DNA of 64,000 nt from Hymenobacter roseosalivarius DSM 11622 (GCF_900176135.1 NZ_FWWW01000072.1:1-64000); one strand, 5' to 3'. Positions 43,472 through 52,252 are shown, counted from the first letter of the stretch. Notes: generated by a model not told the origin, from the letters alone. Program-made: numbers and translations.

Positions 43472-44086
43472 GTGGCCTTATCTGATTTATGGTCTGGCTT
43501 ACTGGCCAGCAGCCCCGTAGAATTTGTGGGCGTAATCACGGGCGTTGCCTGCGTGTGGCTGGCGGCCCGAAATTCCATCTGGAATTTCCCGACCGCCCTA
43601 GTGAGTTGCGCGTTATACGTTATCGTATTTTGGGACGCACGGCTGTACTCCGATATGGCCTTGCAAGGTGTCTTTATTGCCCTGGCTTTTTATGGCTGGT
43701 ACCAATGGCTTTATGGTGGACCGCAGGCCCAGGAGCTGCCCGTGACGCGGGCCAAGGCGCGGCAATGGATATGGCTGAGTGCCGTAGGAGTGGTGTACGC
43801 AGCGGGTGTGGGTTACGCCTTAAGCCAATATACCGACGCTGCCATTCCCTACTGGGATAGCTCCACCACGGCCATCAGCCTGGTGGCCCAGGTGCTGCTT
43901 ACGCGCAAAAAAATCGAAAACTGGCTACTCTGGCTGGTAGTAGATGTGGCCTACGTTGGCCTCTACTGGCACCGGGAGCTTTACCTCACAGCCGGGTTAT
44001 ATGCAGCCTACCTCGTATTAGCCGCCTATGGTTACTTCGAGTGGCGCCGTTTGTTGCGCTCCACGCTTCAGCCCCAAACCGCCTAA
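43472..44086 (+). CDS. pnuC: PnuC-type vitamin transporter
   Basis: The open frame begins at 43121 but its first 350 bases run across the rhodanese gene. The -7 box at 43425 puts the start at GTG 43472 (or TTG 43454), giving about 204 residues with some seven membrane helices, normal for PnuC. Landmarks: EFVGVITGVACVWLAARNSIWNFPTALVSCALYVIVFWDARLYSDMALQ, FYGWYQWLYGG and LLWLVVDVAYVGLYWHRELYLTAGLY. PnuC moves nicotinamide riboside; the PnuT branch moves thiamine. A NadR-like kinase follows with no gap, favouring nicotinamide riboside, while the nearby TPP riboswitch favours thiamine. Unresolved. Confidence 0.88.
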   Translation: MALSDLWSGLLASSPVEFVGVITGVACVWLAARNSIWNFPTALVSCALYVIVFWDARLYSDMALQGVFIALAFYGWYQWLYGGPQAQELPVTRAKARQWIWLSAVGVVYAAGVGYALSQYTDAAIPYWDSSTTAISLVAQVLLTRKKIENWLLWLVVDVAYVGLYWHRELYLTAGLYAAYLVLAAYGYFEWRRLLRSTLQPQTA

Positions 44087-44593
44087 ATGTTGCGCGTTGC
44101 TATTACCGGCCCCGAATCGACAGGCAAGTCTACGCTAAGCCGATTACTGGCCGAATATTATAAGACGACTTGGGCTCCTGAGTATGCCCGCCAATATCTG
44201 GAAGAATACGGTCCGGGCTACACGCTTCAAGATTTGGAAGCAATAGCCCACGGCCAACTTGCGGCTGAAGCGGCCGCAGCGGCTACGGCGCACGAAGTCG
44301 TGTTCTTCGATACCGATCTGTTGGTGATTAAAATATGGGCGGAAGACGCATTCGGGCAGTGCCCGGCCTGGATTCTGCGCCAGTTGGAGCAACAGCGCTA
44401 CGACCTGGTTTTGCTGCCCAATATCGACCTGCCCTGGGAGTTTGATCCCCTGCGCGAACATCCGCACCGTCGGCAGTATTTTTATGATCTGTATCTGAAT
44501 GAGCTGCGAAATATGGGCGCTACATATGTCGAAATTAACGGCCCGCCCGCCCAGCGGTTTGAGCAGGCGCGCAAAGCCGTGGACGCCCTGTAA
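44087..44593 (+). CDS. NadR/Ttd14-like P-loop kinase
   Basis: A 168-residue AAA_28-type P-loop protein like the C-terminal ribosylnicotinamide kinase domain of NadR. Walker A is GPESTGKST (residues 8-16). It then has WAPEYARQYLEEYG, the DTDLLVIKIWAEDAFG block and the lid arginines in PLREHPHRRQYF. No nucleotidyltransferase or HTH domain is attached. Its ATG comes directly after the transporter stop, so the two are co-translated. Phosphorylation would trap the imported vitamin (nicotinamide riboside, or thiamine if the transporter is PnuT). Confidence 0.88.
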   Translation: MLRVAITGPESTGKSTLSRLLAEYYKTTWAPEYARQYLEEYGPGYTLQDLEAIAHGQLAAEAAAAATAHEVVFFDTDLLVIKIWAEDAFGQCPAWILRQLEQQRYDLVLLPNIDLPWEFDPLREHPHRRQYFYDLYLNELRNMGATYVEINGPPAQRFEQARKAVDAL

Positions 44594-44626
44594 CCTCAAG
44601 CGGGAGCTTGGGGTTATATTTAGCCT

Positions 44627-45505
44627 ATGACCCATTTACTCGAAAACGATCAGTGCCGCGCGGCCATACACAGCCACGGAGCCGAGCTAAGCAGCTTTAT
44701 CCGCAAAGACCTAGATGGGCTGGAATATATCTGGCAAGCTAACCCGGACGTATGGGCGCGCCATGCGCCAGTGCTGTTTCCCATCGTAGGCCGCTTGCCC
44801 AACGATAGTTATGTGTATAAAGGCAAGGAATTTAACCTGCCGCAGCACGGTTTTGCCCGCGACCAGGAGTTCAACCTTACCAGTCAGACGAGCGACGAGC
44901 TGACCTTCAGTCTAAACGCCAATGAAGCCACCCGCGCTCACTATCCGTTTGACTTTCAGCTAACTATAATATACCGGCTGCGCGGCACCACCCTCACGGT
45001 AGGGTGGCAGGTGCATAATCCGGCCGCTGAGCAGGAGCTGCTATTTAGTATCGGGGCGCACCCGGCGTTTCGGTGCCCGCTACTGCCAAATGAGCAGTTC
45101 GAGGATTATTACTTTCAGTTTGATCATGCCGTCAGCTTCGAGCGGCACTTACTGACCGGTGGCCTGCTCACGGGGCAAACGGAACCTGTGGTGATCAACC
45201 ACACGGAACTGCCTCTTACCTACGCGCTGTTTGCGGATGATGCGCTGGCACTCAAGAAGTTTGACTTCACTCACCTCACCTTGCGGAGCCGCCGCTCGGA
45301 GCGCGCCGTGCGCCTGCGCTTCGATGGGTTTCCTTATCTGGGTCTCTGGACCAAAGGCCCCGGCGCTCCTTTTGTATGCGTGGAGCCCTGGCAGGGCATT
45401 GCCAGCACGGTAGGCAATCCGCAGGAGTTAGCTGACAAAGAAGGGGTGCTGAATTTGCCCCCCAGCCAGACCTTTAACACCCAGTACAGCATTACGGTGG
45501 AATAA
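44627..45505 (+). CDS. aldose 1-epimerase family protein (YeaD/LacX-like)
   Basis: A 292-residue galactose-mutarotase-fold protein. HGAELSSFIRKDLDGLEYIWQANPDVWARHAPVLFPIVGRL is the LacX-type opening. The catalytic His pair corresponds to QHGFARD and SIGAHPAFRCPL, and the late Glu to FVCVEPWQGIAS. It probably interconverts sugar anomers or sugar phosphates. Placed 33 bp after the kinase; a terminator at 45531 ends the transcript. Confidence 0.9.
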   Translation: MTHLLENDQCRAAIHSHGAELSSFIRKDLDGLEYIWQANPDVWARHAPVLFPIVGRLPNDSYVYKGKEFNLPQHGFARDQEFNLTSQTSDELTFSLNANEATRAHYPFDFQLTIIYRLRGTTLTVGWQVHNPAAEQELLFSIGAHPAFRCPLLPNEQFEDYYFQFDHAVSFERHLLTGGLLTGQTEPVVINHTELPLTYALFADDALALKKFDFTHLTLRSRRSERAVRLRFDGFPYLGLWTKGPGAPFVCVEPWQGIASTVGNPQELADKEGVLNLPPSQTFNTQYSITVE

Positions 45506-45530
45506 TTGGCGACGCGTTTCAGCCTAAACG

Positions 45531-45607
45531 AAAAAGCCCCCACGGCCTGCTCCAGGTTGCTGCGTCAGCCACGATAACAGCATGGAAGTGGGCCACGGGG
45601 GCTTTTT
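45531..45607. terminator. bidirectional terminator between convergent genes
   Basis: AAAAAGCCCCCACGGCC pairs with GGCCACGGGGGCTTTTT (one mismatch) around a long loop of about 43 nt. It lies between the epimerase (+) and the small membrane protein (-). Confidence 0.78.
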
Positions 45608-45619
45608 GCTTAAATACCG

Positions 45620-45865
45620 CTACGATAGGAGCGGCGCGGTAGGGCGACTTGGGGAAGCAGGCCGACGATTATAGTCGGGTTCCCAGTCGTTGATGGGGCG
45701 GGTAATGCCGGGGGGCAAATCCAGATCGGGTAAGCCGTCGTCGAGGGGCTCGCCGCCCTCATCGTCATTGTCGGGAGAGGGTGGCCGCTGGAAACGACGC
45801 CGGGGCACGACCATGAAATAGGCGAGAATGGCAAGAACCACGAGCGTATACACAAGGCTGATCAT
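45620..45865 (-). CDS. small single-pass membrane protein
   Basis: The frame is open to 46096, but ATG 45865 starts MISLVYTLVVLAILAYFMVV, a single membrane helix; the longer version would cross the promoter and riboswitch region. The 81-residue product then has a basic stop-transfer (PRRRFQRPP) and an acidic, proline-rich tail (NDDEGGEPLDDGLPDLDLPPG). I do not recognise the family. Its function is unknown. Confidence 0.6.
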   Translation of the reverse strand: MISLVYTLVVLAILAYFMVVPRRRFQRPPSPDNDDEGGEPLDDGLPDLDLPPGITRPINDWEPDYNRRPASPSRPTAPLLS

Positions 45866-46056
45866 GGCGGGTAGTGACTGGAGTTCAACGCAGTAAGAAG
45901 ACCATAGGCTCCGATGATAACTAACGAGGCCGGGGGTGGAGTTGTTTTCGGACGCCACAATTTTCCCAGGCCGGGTAGTGCCTTCTCTAAGATACATAGT
46001 TTTTAACGGAAAGTAAAGGCCAGGCTGCATCGGTAGGAAGTATAAGTCGCCAGTTG

Positions 46057-46064
46057 TAGCTTTG
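46057..46064 (+). promoter_or_regulatory. -7 promoter box (TAGCTTTG) upstream of the TPP riboswitch
   Basis: A perfect TAnnTTTG. The predicted start of transcription near 46071 coincides with the 5' edge of the riboswitch aptamer. Confidence 0.65.
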
Positions 46065-46072
46065 CGACGAAG

Positions 46073-46172
46073 TTTAGGGGTGCCCCACCAACTCAACCGG
46101 TCATTTTGCCGGCAGCGGGGCTGAGATCATACCCATTGAACCTGATCCGGGTAATGCCGGCGAAGGGAACAA
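46073..46172 (+). promoter_or_regulatory. TPP riboswitch (THI element) aptamer
   Basis: All conserved THI blocks are present in order: GGGGTGCC at the 5' side, GCGGGGCTGAGATCATACCC (pyrimidine-binding arm), GAACCTGATCCGGGTAATG (pyrophosphate arm), and GCCGGCGAAGGGAAC at the 3' side. The variable arm forms CCGG(TCATTTTG)CCGG. It senses thiamine pyrophosphate and should shut off the TonB-dependent receptor at 46246 when TPP is plentiful. Confidence 0.95.
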
Positions 46173-46190
46173 ACGGTCCGCGAACGTAAA

Positions 46191-46241
46191 AACCGATCCC
46201 CCGACCCCTGGAGGGCGGTTCGTTCCACTTTTCTATTTTTT
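46191..46241 (+). terminator. probable riboswitch expression platform (terminator)
   Basis: AACCG (46191) pairs with CGGTT (46216), enclosing CCC/GGG pairs, and a U-rich run follows at 46228-46241 just before the start codon. GGAACAAAC at the aptamer's 3' edge (46166-46174) can pair instead with GTTCGTTCC (46218-46226) as an anti-terminator. The switch mechanism is my inference. Confidence 0.5.
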
Positions 46242-46245
46242 ACTC

Positions 46246-48729
46246 TTGAAAAAGTATGTATTGACCGGCGCGGCGCTTGTGGCGCTAACCGGCGCGGCAT
46301 GGGCGCAAGGCCCCGTGTCCGGAAGTCTGCTGGCGGCCAGCGAAGCCACTGGCAATCAGCCTCTACCAGGTGCCACTATTTACCTCGATGGTCAGGCCGT
46401 TAGCGCCACCGCGGCCGACGGCTCTTTTCTGCTACCGGCCGTGCCGGCCGGCTCCCACACGCTGCGGTTCACCGCTATTGGCTTCGGCCCGGCTACGGTA
46501 AGAATTACAGGGCAGGCGGAGCCCCAGCAGGTGCCGTCCGTAGCCCTGCAAATGGCCAGCAGCGTCACCTCGGAAGTACTCGTAACGGCTTCTCGCGCCA
46601 ACGACCGCACGGCCACGGCCTACTCCGACCTTAGCCGTGAAGACCTAGACAAGCGCAACTTCGCTCAGGATCTGCCTTACCTGCTCGACCAGACGCCCTC
46701 CGTCGTCGTCACTTCCGACGCCGGGGCGGGCGTGGGCTACACCGACATCCGCATCCGGGGCACGGGTACCACGGGCATCAACATGACCATCAACGGGGTG
46801 CCGCTGAACGACCCGGAGTCGCGGGGGGCTTTTCTGGTGAATCTGCCCGATCTGGCTTCGTCGGTGAGCAGCCTGCAGGTGCAGCGCGGGGTGGGAACCA
46901 GTCAGAACGGCGGCGCGGCTTTTGGAGCTAGCATCAATATCTCAACTCTCGACGTGCGCCGCGAGGCATACGCCGAAACCCAGAACACCTACGGCTCCTT
47001 CAACACCTGGAAAAACAACGTGCAGTTCGGTACGGGGCTGCTTGGGGGGCATTTTACTGTAGATGGCCGCCTCTCGCGCATGGCCACCGACGGCTACATG
47101 AACCGGGCCGAATCGGATCTGAAATCGTACTACCTGGCGGTGGGCTACCAGGCAAGGAATACGCTGGTGAAGTTCATTACTTTCTCGGGCCGCGAGAAAA
47201 CCTACCAGGCCTGGAACGGCGTGCCCGAGCCGGCCATAACCGGCAACCGCGACCTGCTGCAAACCTACGTGGACAACGGGGAGCTCTCGACCACCAACGC
47301 CGAGCGGGTGCTGCGGGAAGGACGGCGCTACAGCTACTACACCTACGACAACCAGACCGACAACTACCAGCAAAACCACTACCAGCTCCACCTTTCCCAG
47401 GGCCTGGGCCCGGACTGGAACATCGGGGCGGCCCTGCACCTCACGCGCGGCTTCGGCTACTACGAAAGCTACCGCGCCAACCGCCGCTTTTCGGCTTACA
47501 ACCTGCCCAACGTGGTAATCGGTAATCAAACCATTACCCGCACCAACCTCATCGACCGCAAGTGGCTGGATAACTATTTCTACGGTGGCACCTTCGCCCT
47601 GAATTATCAGCCCAAGAATAACGACCGGTTTCAGGCAACGCTGGGCGGAGCAGCCAACCGCTTCGACAACGACCACTACGGCGAAATTATCTGGGCCCAA
47701 TACGCTTCTACCAGCAACATTCGCCAGCGCTACTATTTCAACGAGGCCACCAAATCGGACTACAACGCCTACGCCCGCGCCACCTGGCAGGTGCTGCCCC
47801 GGCTCGGCGTGTACGGCGACTTGCAGCTGCGCCGCATCGACTACGCTATTAATGGGGTGGAAGACGACCAGAATGATGTAACCACTCGCGCACGCTACAC
47901 TTTCTTCAACCCCAAAGCCGGGGCCACTTTCGCCGTGGCTGAGGGTCAGCAGCTTTACGCCAGCTTCGCCGTGGGCCAGCGCGAGCCCGTACGCGCCGAC
48001 TTCACTGACCGCCCCGCCGGCGACCAGAGCGCCCGGCCTGAGCGCCTCGAAGACTTTGAAGCCGGCTACCGGCTGAACAAGACCCGTGGCCCGCGGACTC
48101 TACAGCTAGAGGCCAATTACTTCTACATGAATTACCGCGACCAACTAGTTGCTACCGGCCAGCTAAATGACGTGGGCACCCCGTTACGAACCAACGTAGC
48201 GCGCAGCTACCGCACTGGCCTGGAGCTAACTGGAGCCTACGCCCCCCTGCGCTGGCTGAATTTGAGCAGCACACTTACGCTAAGCCGCAACCGCATCTTG
48301 GACTACCGCGACGTTTCTTACGACGAGGAGTTCAACCCCGTGGTAGCCACCGAAGGCCGCACGACGACTATTTCCTACTCGCCGTCGGTGGTGTCGGCCC
48401 ACACCCTAGAGGGCCAGCCCATAAAGGGTTTGCGTTTGGCGTTGCTCTACAAAACCGTAAGCCGCCAGTACCTCGACAACTCCGCCAATGAGGCCCGCAG
48501 CATTCAACCGTATCAGGTGCTTGATTTTCGGGTGCGCTATGCACTTCGCCCGGCGTTTATGAAGGAAATTGAGCTGGCTTTGCTCATTAACAATGTGCTC
48601 AACCGTGAGTACGTGGCCAATGGTTATACCTACGGCTACCTTGGCGCCAGCGGGCAGCAGGAAACCTTCAACTGGTACTACCCGCAGGCTACCCGCAACT
48701 TTCTGGTATCGGTAGGCTTGAAGCTTTAG
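46246..48729 (+). CDS. TonB-dependent receptor, TPP-riboswitch controlled
   Basis: An 827-residue outer-membrane receptor, starting at TTG 46246 with signal peptide MKKYVLTGAALVALTGAAWAQ. A carboxypeptidase-regulatory-like beta domain (about 25-110) is followed by the TonB box region EVLVTASRAND. The plug (about 120-240) has LLDQTPSVVV, DIRIRGTGTTGINMTINGVPLND and VQRGVGTSQNGGAAFGASINI, and a 22-strand-type barrel ends in TRNFLVSVGLKL. Control by a TPP riboswitch points to thiamine, a thiamine phosphate or a precursor as the transported ligand. The PnuC/kinase pair 2 kb upstream could supply the inner-membrane step. Confidence 0.93.
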   Translation: MKKYVLTGAALVALTGAAWAQGPVSGSLLAASEATGNQPLPGATIYLDGQAVSATAADGSFLLPAVPAGSHTLRFTAIGFGPATVRITGQAEPQQVPSVALQMASSVTSEVLVTASRANDRTATAYSDLSREDLDKRNFAQDLPYLLDQTPSVVVTSDAGAGVGYTDIRIRGTGTTGINMTINGVPLNDPESRGAFLVNLPDLASSVSSLQVQRGVGTSQNGGAAFGASINISTLDVRREAYAETQNTYGSFNTWKNNVQFGTGLLGGHFTVDGRLSRMATDGYMNRAESDLKSYYLAVGYQARNTLVKFITFSGREKTYQAWNGVPEPAITGNRDLLQTYVDNGELSTTNAERVLREGRRYSYYTYDNQTDNYQQNHYQLHLSQGLGPDWNIGAALHLTRGFGYYESYRANRRFSAYNLPNVVIGNQTITRTNLIDRKWLDNYFYGGTFALNYQPKNNDRFQATLGGAANRFDNDHYGEIIWAQYASTSNIRQRYYFNEATKSDYNAYARATWQVLPRLGVYGDLQLRRIDYAINGVEDDQNDVTTRARYTFFNPKAGATFAVAEGQQLYASFAVGQREPVRADFTDRPAGDQSARPERLEDFEAGYRLNKTRGPRTLQLEANYFYMNYRDQLVATGQLNDVGTPLRTNVARSYRTGLELTGAYAPLRWLNLSSTLTLSRNRILDYRDVSYDEEFNPVVATEGRTTTISYSPSVVSAHTLEGQPIKGLRLALLYKTVSRQYLDNSANEARSIQPYQVLDFRVRYALRPAFMKEIELALLINNVLNREYVANGYTYGYLGASGQQETFNWYYPQATRNFLVSVGLKL

Positions 48730-48750
48730 AAGCTGTTCGACGATTGGCAT

Positions 48751-48791
48751 AACCCCTAGCTCCCTCTCCTTAGGAGAGGGGGCTAGGGGTT
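48751..48791. repeat. C/G-rich hairpin repeat, copy 1
   Basis: Arms 48751-48770 and 48772-48791 are complementary with one mismatch (AACCCCTAGCTCCCTCTCCT and its complement). A T-run follows, so it can also serve as terminator of the receptor gene. Copy 2 lies at 48862. Confidence 0.85.
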
Positions 48792-48861
48792 AGTTTTTCT
48801 ACTTCTAGTTCTAACGTAGTGAGCTATTCTGCCACTTCTGATCTAGACCTGGATTTAAAAG

Positions 48862-48894
48862 CTAGTTCCCCCTCTCCCTGGGAGAGGGGGCTAG
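48862..48894. repeat. C/G-rich hairpin repeat, copy 2
   Basis: CTAGTTCCCCCTCTCCC pairs with GGGAGAGGGGGCTAG. It is closely related to copy 1, 100 bp away, and lies just before the stop codon of the convergent permease gene. Confidence 0.82.
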
Positions 48895-48920
48895 GGGGTG
48901 AGGCCAATCATTGGGTTCTT

Positions 48921-50660
48921 CTAAATAATCAGCCGCACACCGCCCAACTCAGAAATATGGTAAGGAAACTGGTCGCCGGGCGAGCCGATGAACATGAAAT
49001 TCTTAGGGATTTGCCATTCCCGTGACAGCTTATCAATGAGCTCGGGACCAAATTTGCCCTCCAGCGTTACAAAATCCACTTCAATCTGCTCATAGGCCCG
49101 ATCCAGTACGTGGATGTCGGTGAGTAAGTCCTGCGGATACGTCTCGCCGGGCCGGAGCAAGGTTACAATTTTCAATTTGGTCGTAAACTCGTTTTCTACC
49201 ACGTAAGCCATCACCTTATTGAGGTTGGAAACATTATCGCCCTTTGTAAAAAAAACGAATTCCTGCTGGTGCAATTCCCGCAGCATATGTCGCAGCTTGA
49301 GGCGGAGGAGCCGCGAAATGCGAGGCGATTGCTCAGCAAACGAGTTGGCGGCGGCCAGTATCAGATTCAGGATGCCGATGCGGTTCAGCATCACATAAAT
49401 CAGCACCATAGCCGTCAGGAAGTACTGCAGGAACACAATCAGGTAGTCGGGGTGAATCTTGATGTTGCCGTACAGGGCCAGCAGAATGCTGACGAGCGCC
49501 AGCGTTACGGTAAAGATGCCCGCGTATACCGGCCGCGGTAGCTTAGGCCGCTTGCGCTTGAGCAAAAAATTACCCAGCGCGAAGAATGCCATTACCGCCA
49601 AAAACGAAATGGTATACACGCCCGACAACGGGCCCAGCTGCCCGTTGGTAATCAGCAGCACCGACACGCACAGCAGGAAGAAGGTGATGAGAATGATGTA
49701 GTTGCTCTCGCGCTTGTTTTCCTTTAAGAAGAATTGGGGCAGAATACGGTCCAGGGTCATACGCTTCATCAGGCCGCTTACCCCCACAAACGACGTGAGT
49801 ACCGCCCCGCTGAGTACGGCCACCGCATCCACCGAAATCAGCGTGCCCAGCCAGGCGCCACCGGTAGTATTGCCCAAATGCGACAGCAGGGTTTCGGTAT
49901 GCTCCCCAACCTCGCCCATGGGCAGGGCCGCTACGGCCAGAAAGGCAATAGCGGGGTTGAAGAAGCTCACCACTATCCACATATTGCGCAGGGTTTTGGC
50001 GAATACGCCCCTGGCCTGCTCCTCCACGAAGTTGGCGGAGCTTTCAAACCCCGAAATACCCAGCATAGCCGCGCTAAAGCCAAAAAACAACGCATTTGCG
50101 ATGCTGCCGCCTTTCACGGGGAGGCTGAAATTGGCGGTGAGCGCATCAGTACCGTGAGTAGTTAAATACCAAATGGCACTGCCTACCAGCAAGGTAAGCG
50201 AGACAAGGTGAACCAGGAAGATGGCCACCGCCACCTTCGCCGACTCTGAGATGCCTAGAATAGTGAGCACCAGAAATAACCCCAGCAGCCCCAGCGTAGC
50301 CCAGATAATCGGCAGGCCATGCCACAATGTATGCAGATAATGCATGGCTTCACTGGCCGAAATAACCGCCGTAGCCATGTAGGAAAGAATGGTCAGACAG
50401 GCTGCTAAGGCCGCGTTGCGCTTACTGGTAGTGTTCAGCAGCACATTATACGCGCCACCATTCAGCGGTAGCGCGCCTACCACTTCGCCGTATATCTTCC
50501 GAAATAAGAACAGGACGGCGCCCACCATAAGTAGTGCAATCCAGGCGTATTGGCCGGCGTAGGCAATGGCCAAAGCCGATACATACAGGCACGAAGAAGA
50601 AATATCATTGCCGCAAATGGCAGTGGCTTCCAATTCGTTGAGCTTCTTCTCGTGACTCAT
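48921..50660 (-). CDS. APC-superfamily amino acid permease with a C-terminal soluble domain
   Basis: A 579-residue permease. About 12 membrane segments span residues 15-440, including the conserved TAICGNDISSSCLYVSALAIAYAG opening and GALPLNGGAYNVLLNTTSKRNAA (helix 2-3 region). It then carries a cytosolic tail of about 140 residues (FVFFTKGDNVSNLNKVMAYVVENEF to the end) with an alternating beta/alpha pattern like a USP-type domain. Substrate unknown; APC members carry amino acids or polyamines by proton or exchange coupling. Confidence 0.9.
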   Translation of the reverse strand: MSHEKKLNELEATAICGNDISSSCLYVSALAIAYAGQYAWIALLMVGAVLFLFRKIYGEVVGALPLNGGAYNVLLNTTSKRNAALAACLTILSYMATAVISASEAMHYLHTLWHGLPIIWATLGLLGLFLVLTILGISESAKVAVAIFLVHLVSLTLLVGSAIWYLTTHGTDALTANFSLPVKGGSIANALFFGFSAAMLGISGFESSANFVEEQARGVFAKTLRNMWIVVSFFNPAIAFLAVAALPMGEVGEHTETLLSHLGNTTGGAWLGTLISVDAVAVLSGAVLTSFVGVSGLMKRMTLDRILPQFFLKENKRESNYIILITFFLLCVSVLLITNGQLGPLSGVYTISFLAVMAFFALGNFLLKRKRPKLPRPVYAGIFTVTLALVSILLALYGNIKIHPDYLIVFLQYFLTAMVLIYVMLNRIGILNLILAAANSFAEQSPRISRLLRLKLRHMLRELHQQEFVFFTKGDNVSNLNKVMAYVVENEFTTKLKIVTLLRPGETYPQDLLTDIHVLDRAYEQIEVDFVTLEGKFGPELIDKLSREWQIPKNFMFIGSPGDQFPYHISELGGVRLII

Positions 50661-50908
50661 AGGGGAGTAATGACGGGCTACAGAAACGACGAGCCGCAGT
50701 TGGTTAAGCTAATAACGGCTAAGCCGCCGCTGGGGGCATTTGGGCTAAGGTAGGCGAATAGGAGGCATTTATCCAATAGGCTTGGATTGGTGTCGATACG
50801 TTGGGGGGCTTTTTAGGGTAATTATTCCGAAGAAAAACCTTTGGGATGCAGCCTAAGCTCTGCCGCGAACCAAGCACATGATGAACCGGTTCTGCTAGTC
50901 GAAACCCT

Positions 50909-50916
50909 TATCTTTG
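50909..50916 (+). promoter_or_regulatory. -7 promoter box (TATCTTTG) of the acyl-CoA dehydrogenase gene
   Basis: A perfect TAnnTTTG, 31 bp before the ATG at 50948. The remainder of the 50661-50947 gap contains one TGGGGGGCT and no gene that I can see. Confidence 0.65.
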
Positions 50917-50947
50917 AGCACCTACCCACCCCATTTATCTTCCTGTT

Positions 50948-52183
50948 ATGTCTTCCCAAGCCGACGTCCTCTCGCCCGAATCCAAAGCCCATACCGCCCA
51001 GAAGGGCAGCACCAACGCCGCCGGCTTCACCGACTACTTCGACCTCGACGGCCTGCTCACCGAGGAGCACAAGCTTATCCGCCAGAGCATCCGTGACTTC
51101 GTGAAGCGCGAGATTTCACCCAGCATCGAAAAGTGGGCCCAGCAGGCGCATTTTCCGTCCGAAATCGTGCGCAAGTTTGGCGAGGTGGGCGCTTTTGGGC
51201 CTACCATCCCGGCTGAGTACGGCGGCGGCGGCCTCGATTATATCAGCTACGGCCTGATTATGCAGGAAATTGAGCGCGGCGACTCGGGCATGCGCTCTAC
51301 GGCGTCGGTGCAGGGCTCCCTGGTGATGTTCCCCATTTATCAGTACGGCTCGGAGGAGCAGCGGCGCAAGTTTCTGCCCAAGCTGGCCTCGGGCGAGTGG
51401 CTGGGCTGCTTCGGCCTTACCGAGCCCGACCACGGCTCCAACCCCGCCGGCATGATGACCCGCCTGGAAGACAAGGGCGACTATTATGTATTAAATGGGG
51501 CCAAACTCTGGATTTCTAACTCCCCCGAGTGCCAGGTGGCCGTAGTTTGGGCCAAAAACGAAGAGGGCCGCATCAAAGGTGTCATCGTGGAGCGCGGCAT
51601 GGAAGGCTTCACCACCCCCGAAATTCACAACAAATGGAGCCTGCGGGCCAGCACTACTGGCGAGCTGGTCTTCGACAACGTGCGCATCCCGAAGGAAAAC
51701 GTACTGCCCAACGTGGAAGGACTAAAAGGCCCCCTGAGCTGCCTTGACTCGGCCCGCTTCGGGATTGCCTGGGGGGCAATTGGCGCCGCCATCGACTGCT
51801 ACGAGTCGGCCCTGAAATATTCTTTGGAGCGCGAGCAGTTTGGCAAGCCCATTGCTGCTTTCCAATTGCAGCAGCGCAAGCTGGCCGAAATGATTACCGA
51901 AATCACCAAAGCCCAGCTTATGGCCTGGCGCTTAGGCGTGCTCAAAAATGAGGGTAAAGCCACCAGCGCCCAAATCAGTATGGCCAAGCGCAACTCCGTG
52001 AACATGGCCCTGCACATCGCCCGCGAAGCCCGCCAGATTCACGGCGGCATGGGCATCACCGGCGAATACCCCATCATGCGCCACATGATGAACCTGGAAT
52101 CGGTGATTACCTATGAGGGTACGCATGATATTCATTTGCTCATTACGGGCGCGGATATCACGGGTATTCAGGCGTTTAAGTAA
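50948..52183 (+). CDS. gcdH: acyl-CoA dehydrogenase, probable glutaryl-CoA dehydrogenase
   Basis: A 411-residue FAD enzyme of the acyl-CoA dehydrogenase family with features of the glutaryl-CoA branch: LTEEHKLIRQSIRDFVKREI, GCFGLTEPDHGSNPAGMMTR, the substrate-side LDSARFGIAWGAIGAA, and catalytic Glu390 in VITYEGTHDIH. Glutaryl-CoA dehydrogenase oxidises and decarboxylates glutaryl-CoA to crotonyl-CoA in lysine and tryptophan breakdown. Activity on other acyl-CoAs cannot be excluded. Single-gene transcript with its own promoter and terminator. Confidence 0.88.
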   Translation: MSSQADVLSPESKAHTAQKGSTNAAGFTDYFDLDGLLTEEHKLIRQSIRDFVKREISPSIEKWAQQAHFPSEIVRKFGEVGAFGPTIPAEYGGGGLDYISYGLIMQEIERGDSGMRSTASVQGSLVMFPIYQYGSEEQRRKFLPKLASGEWLGCFGLTEPDHGSNPAGMMTRLEDKGDYYVLNGAKLWISNSPECQVAVVWAKNEEGRIKGVIVERGMEGFTTPEIHNKWSLRASTTGELVFDNVRIPKENVLPNVEGLKGPLSCLDSARFGIAWGAIGAAIDCYESALKYSLEREQFGKPIAAFQLQQRKLAEMITEITKAQLMAWRLGVLKNEGKATSAQISMAKRNSVNMALHIAREARQIHGGMGITGEYPIMRHMMNLESVITYEGTHDIHLLITGADITGIQAFK

Positions 52184-52198
52184 AAAGCGTGTTATATG

Positions 52199-52238
52199 AA
52201 AAGAGCAGTCATTCCTTAATTGGAGTGACTGCTCTTTT
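52199..52238. terminator. terminator of the acyl-CoA dehydrogenase gene
   Basis: A perfect 13-bp stem, AAAAGAGCAGTCA with TGACTGCTCTTTT, encloses a 14-nt loop, 15 bp past the stop codon. Confidence 0.9.
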
Positions 52239-52252
52239 GATTGTAATGCACA

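Noticed and set aside
46942..47700. A 252-codon minus-strand open frame in the TonB receptor gene
   Set aside because: Lies inside the receptor coding sequence, and Val/Gly-rich sequence shows no protein family.
48751..48894. The paired hairpins as an attachment site of a mobile element
   Set aside because: They flank no foreign segment, integrase or tRNA and lie in a simple convergent gap.
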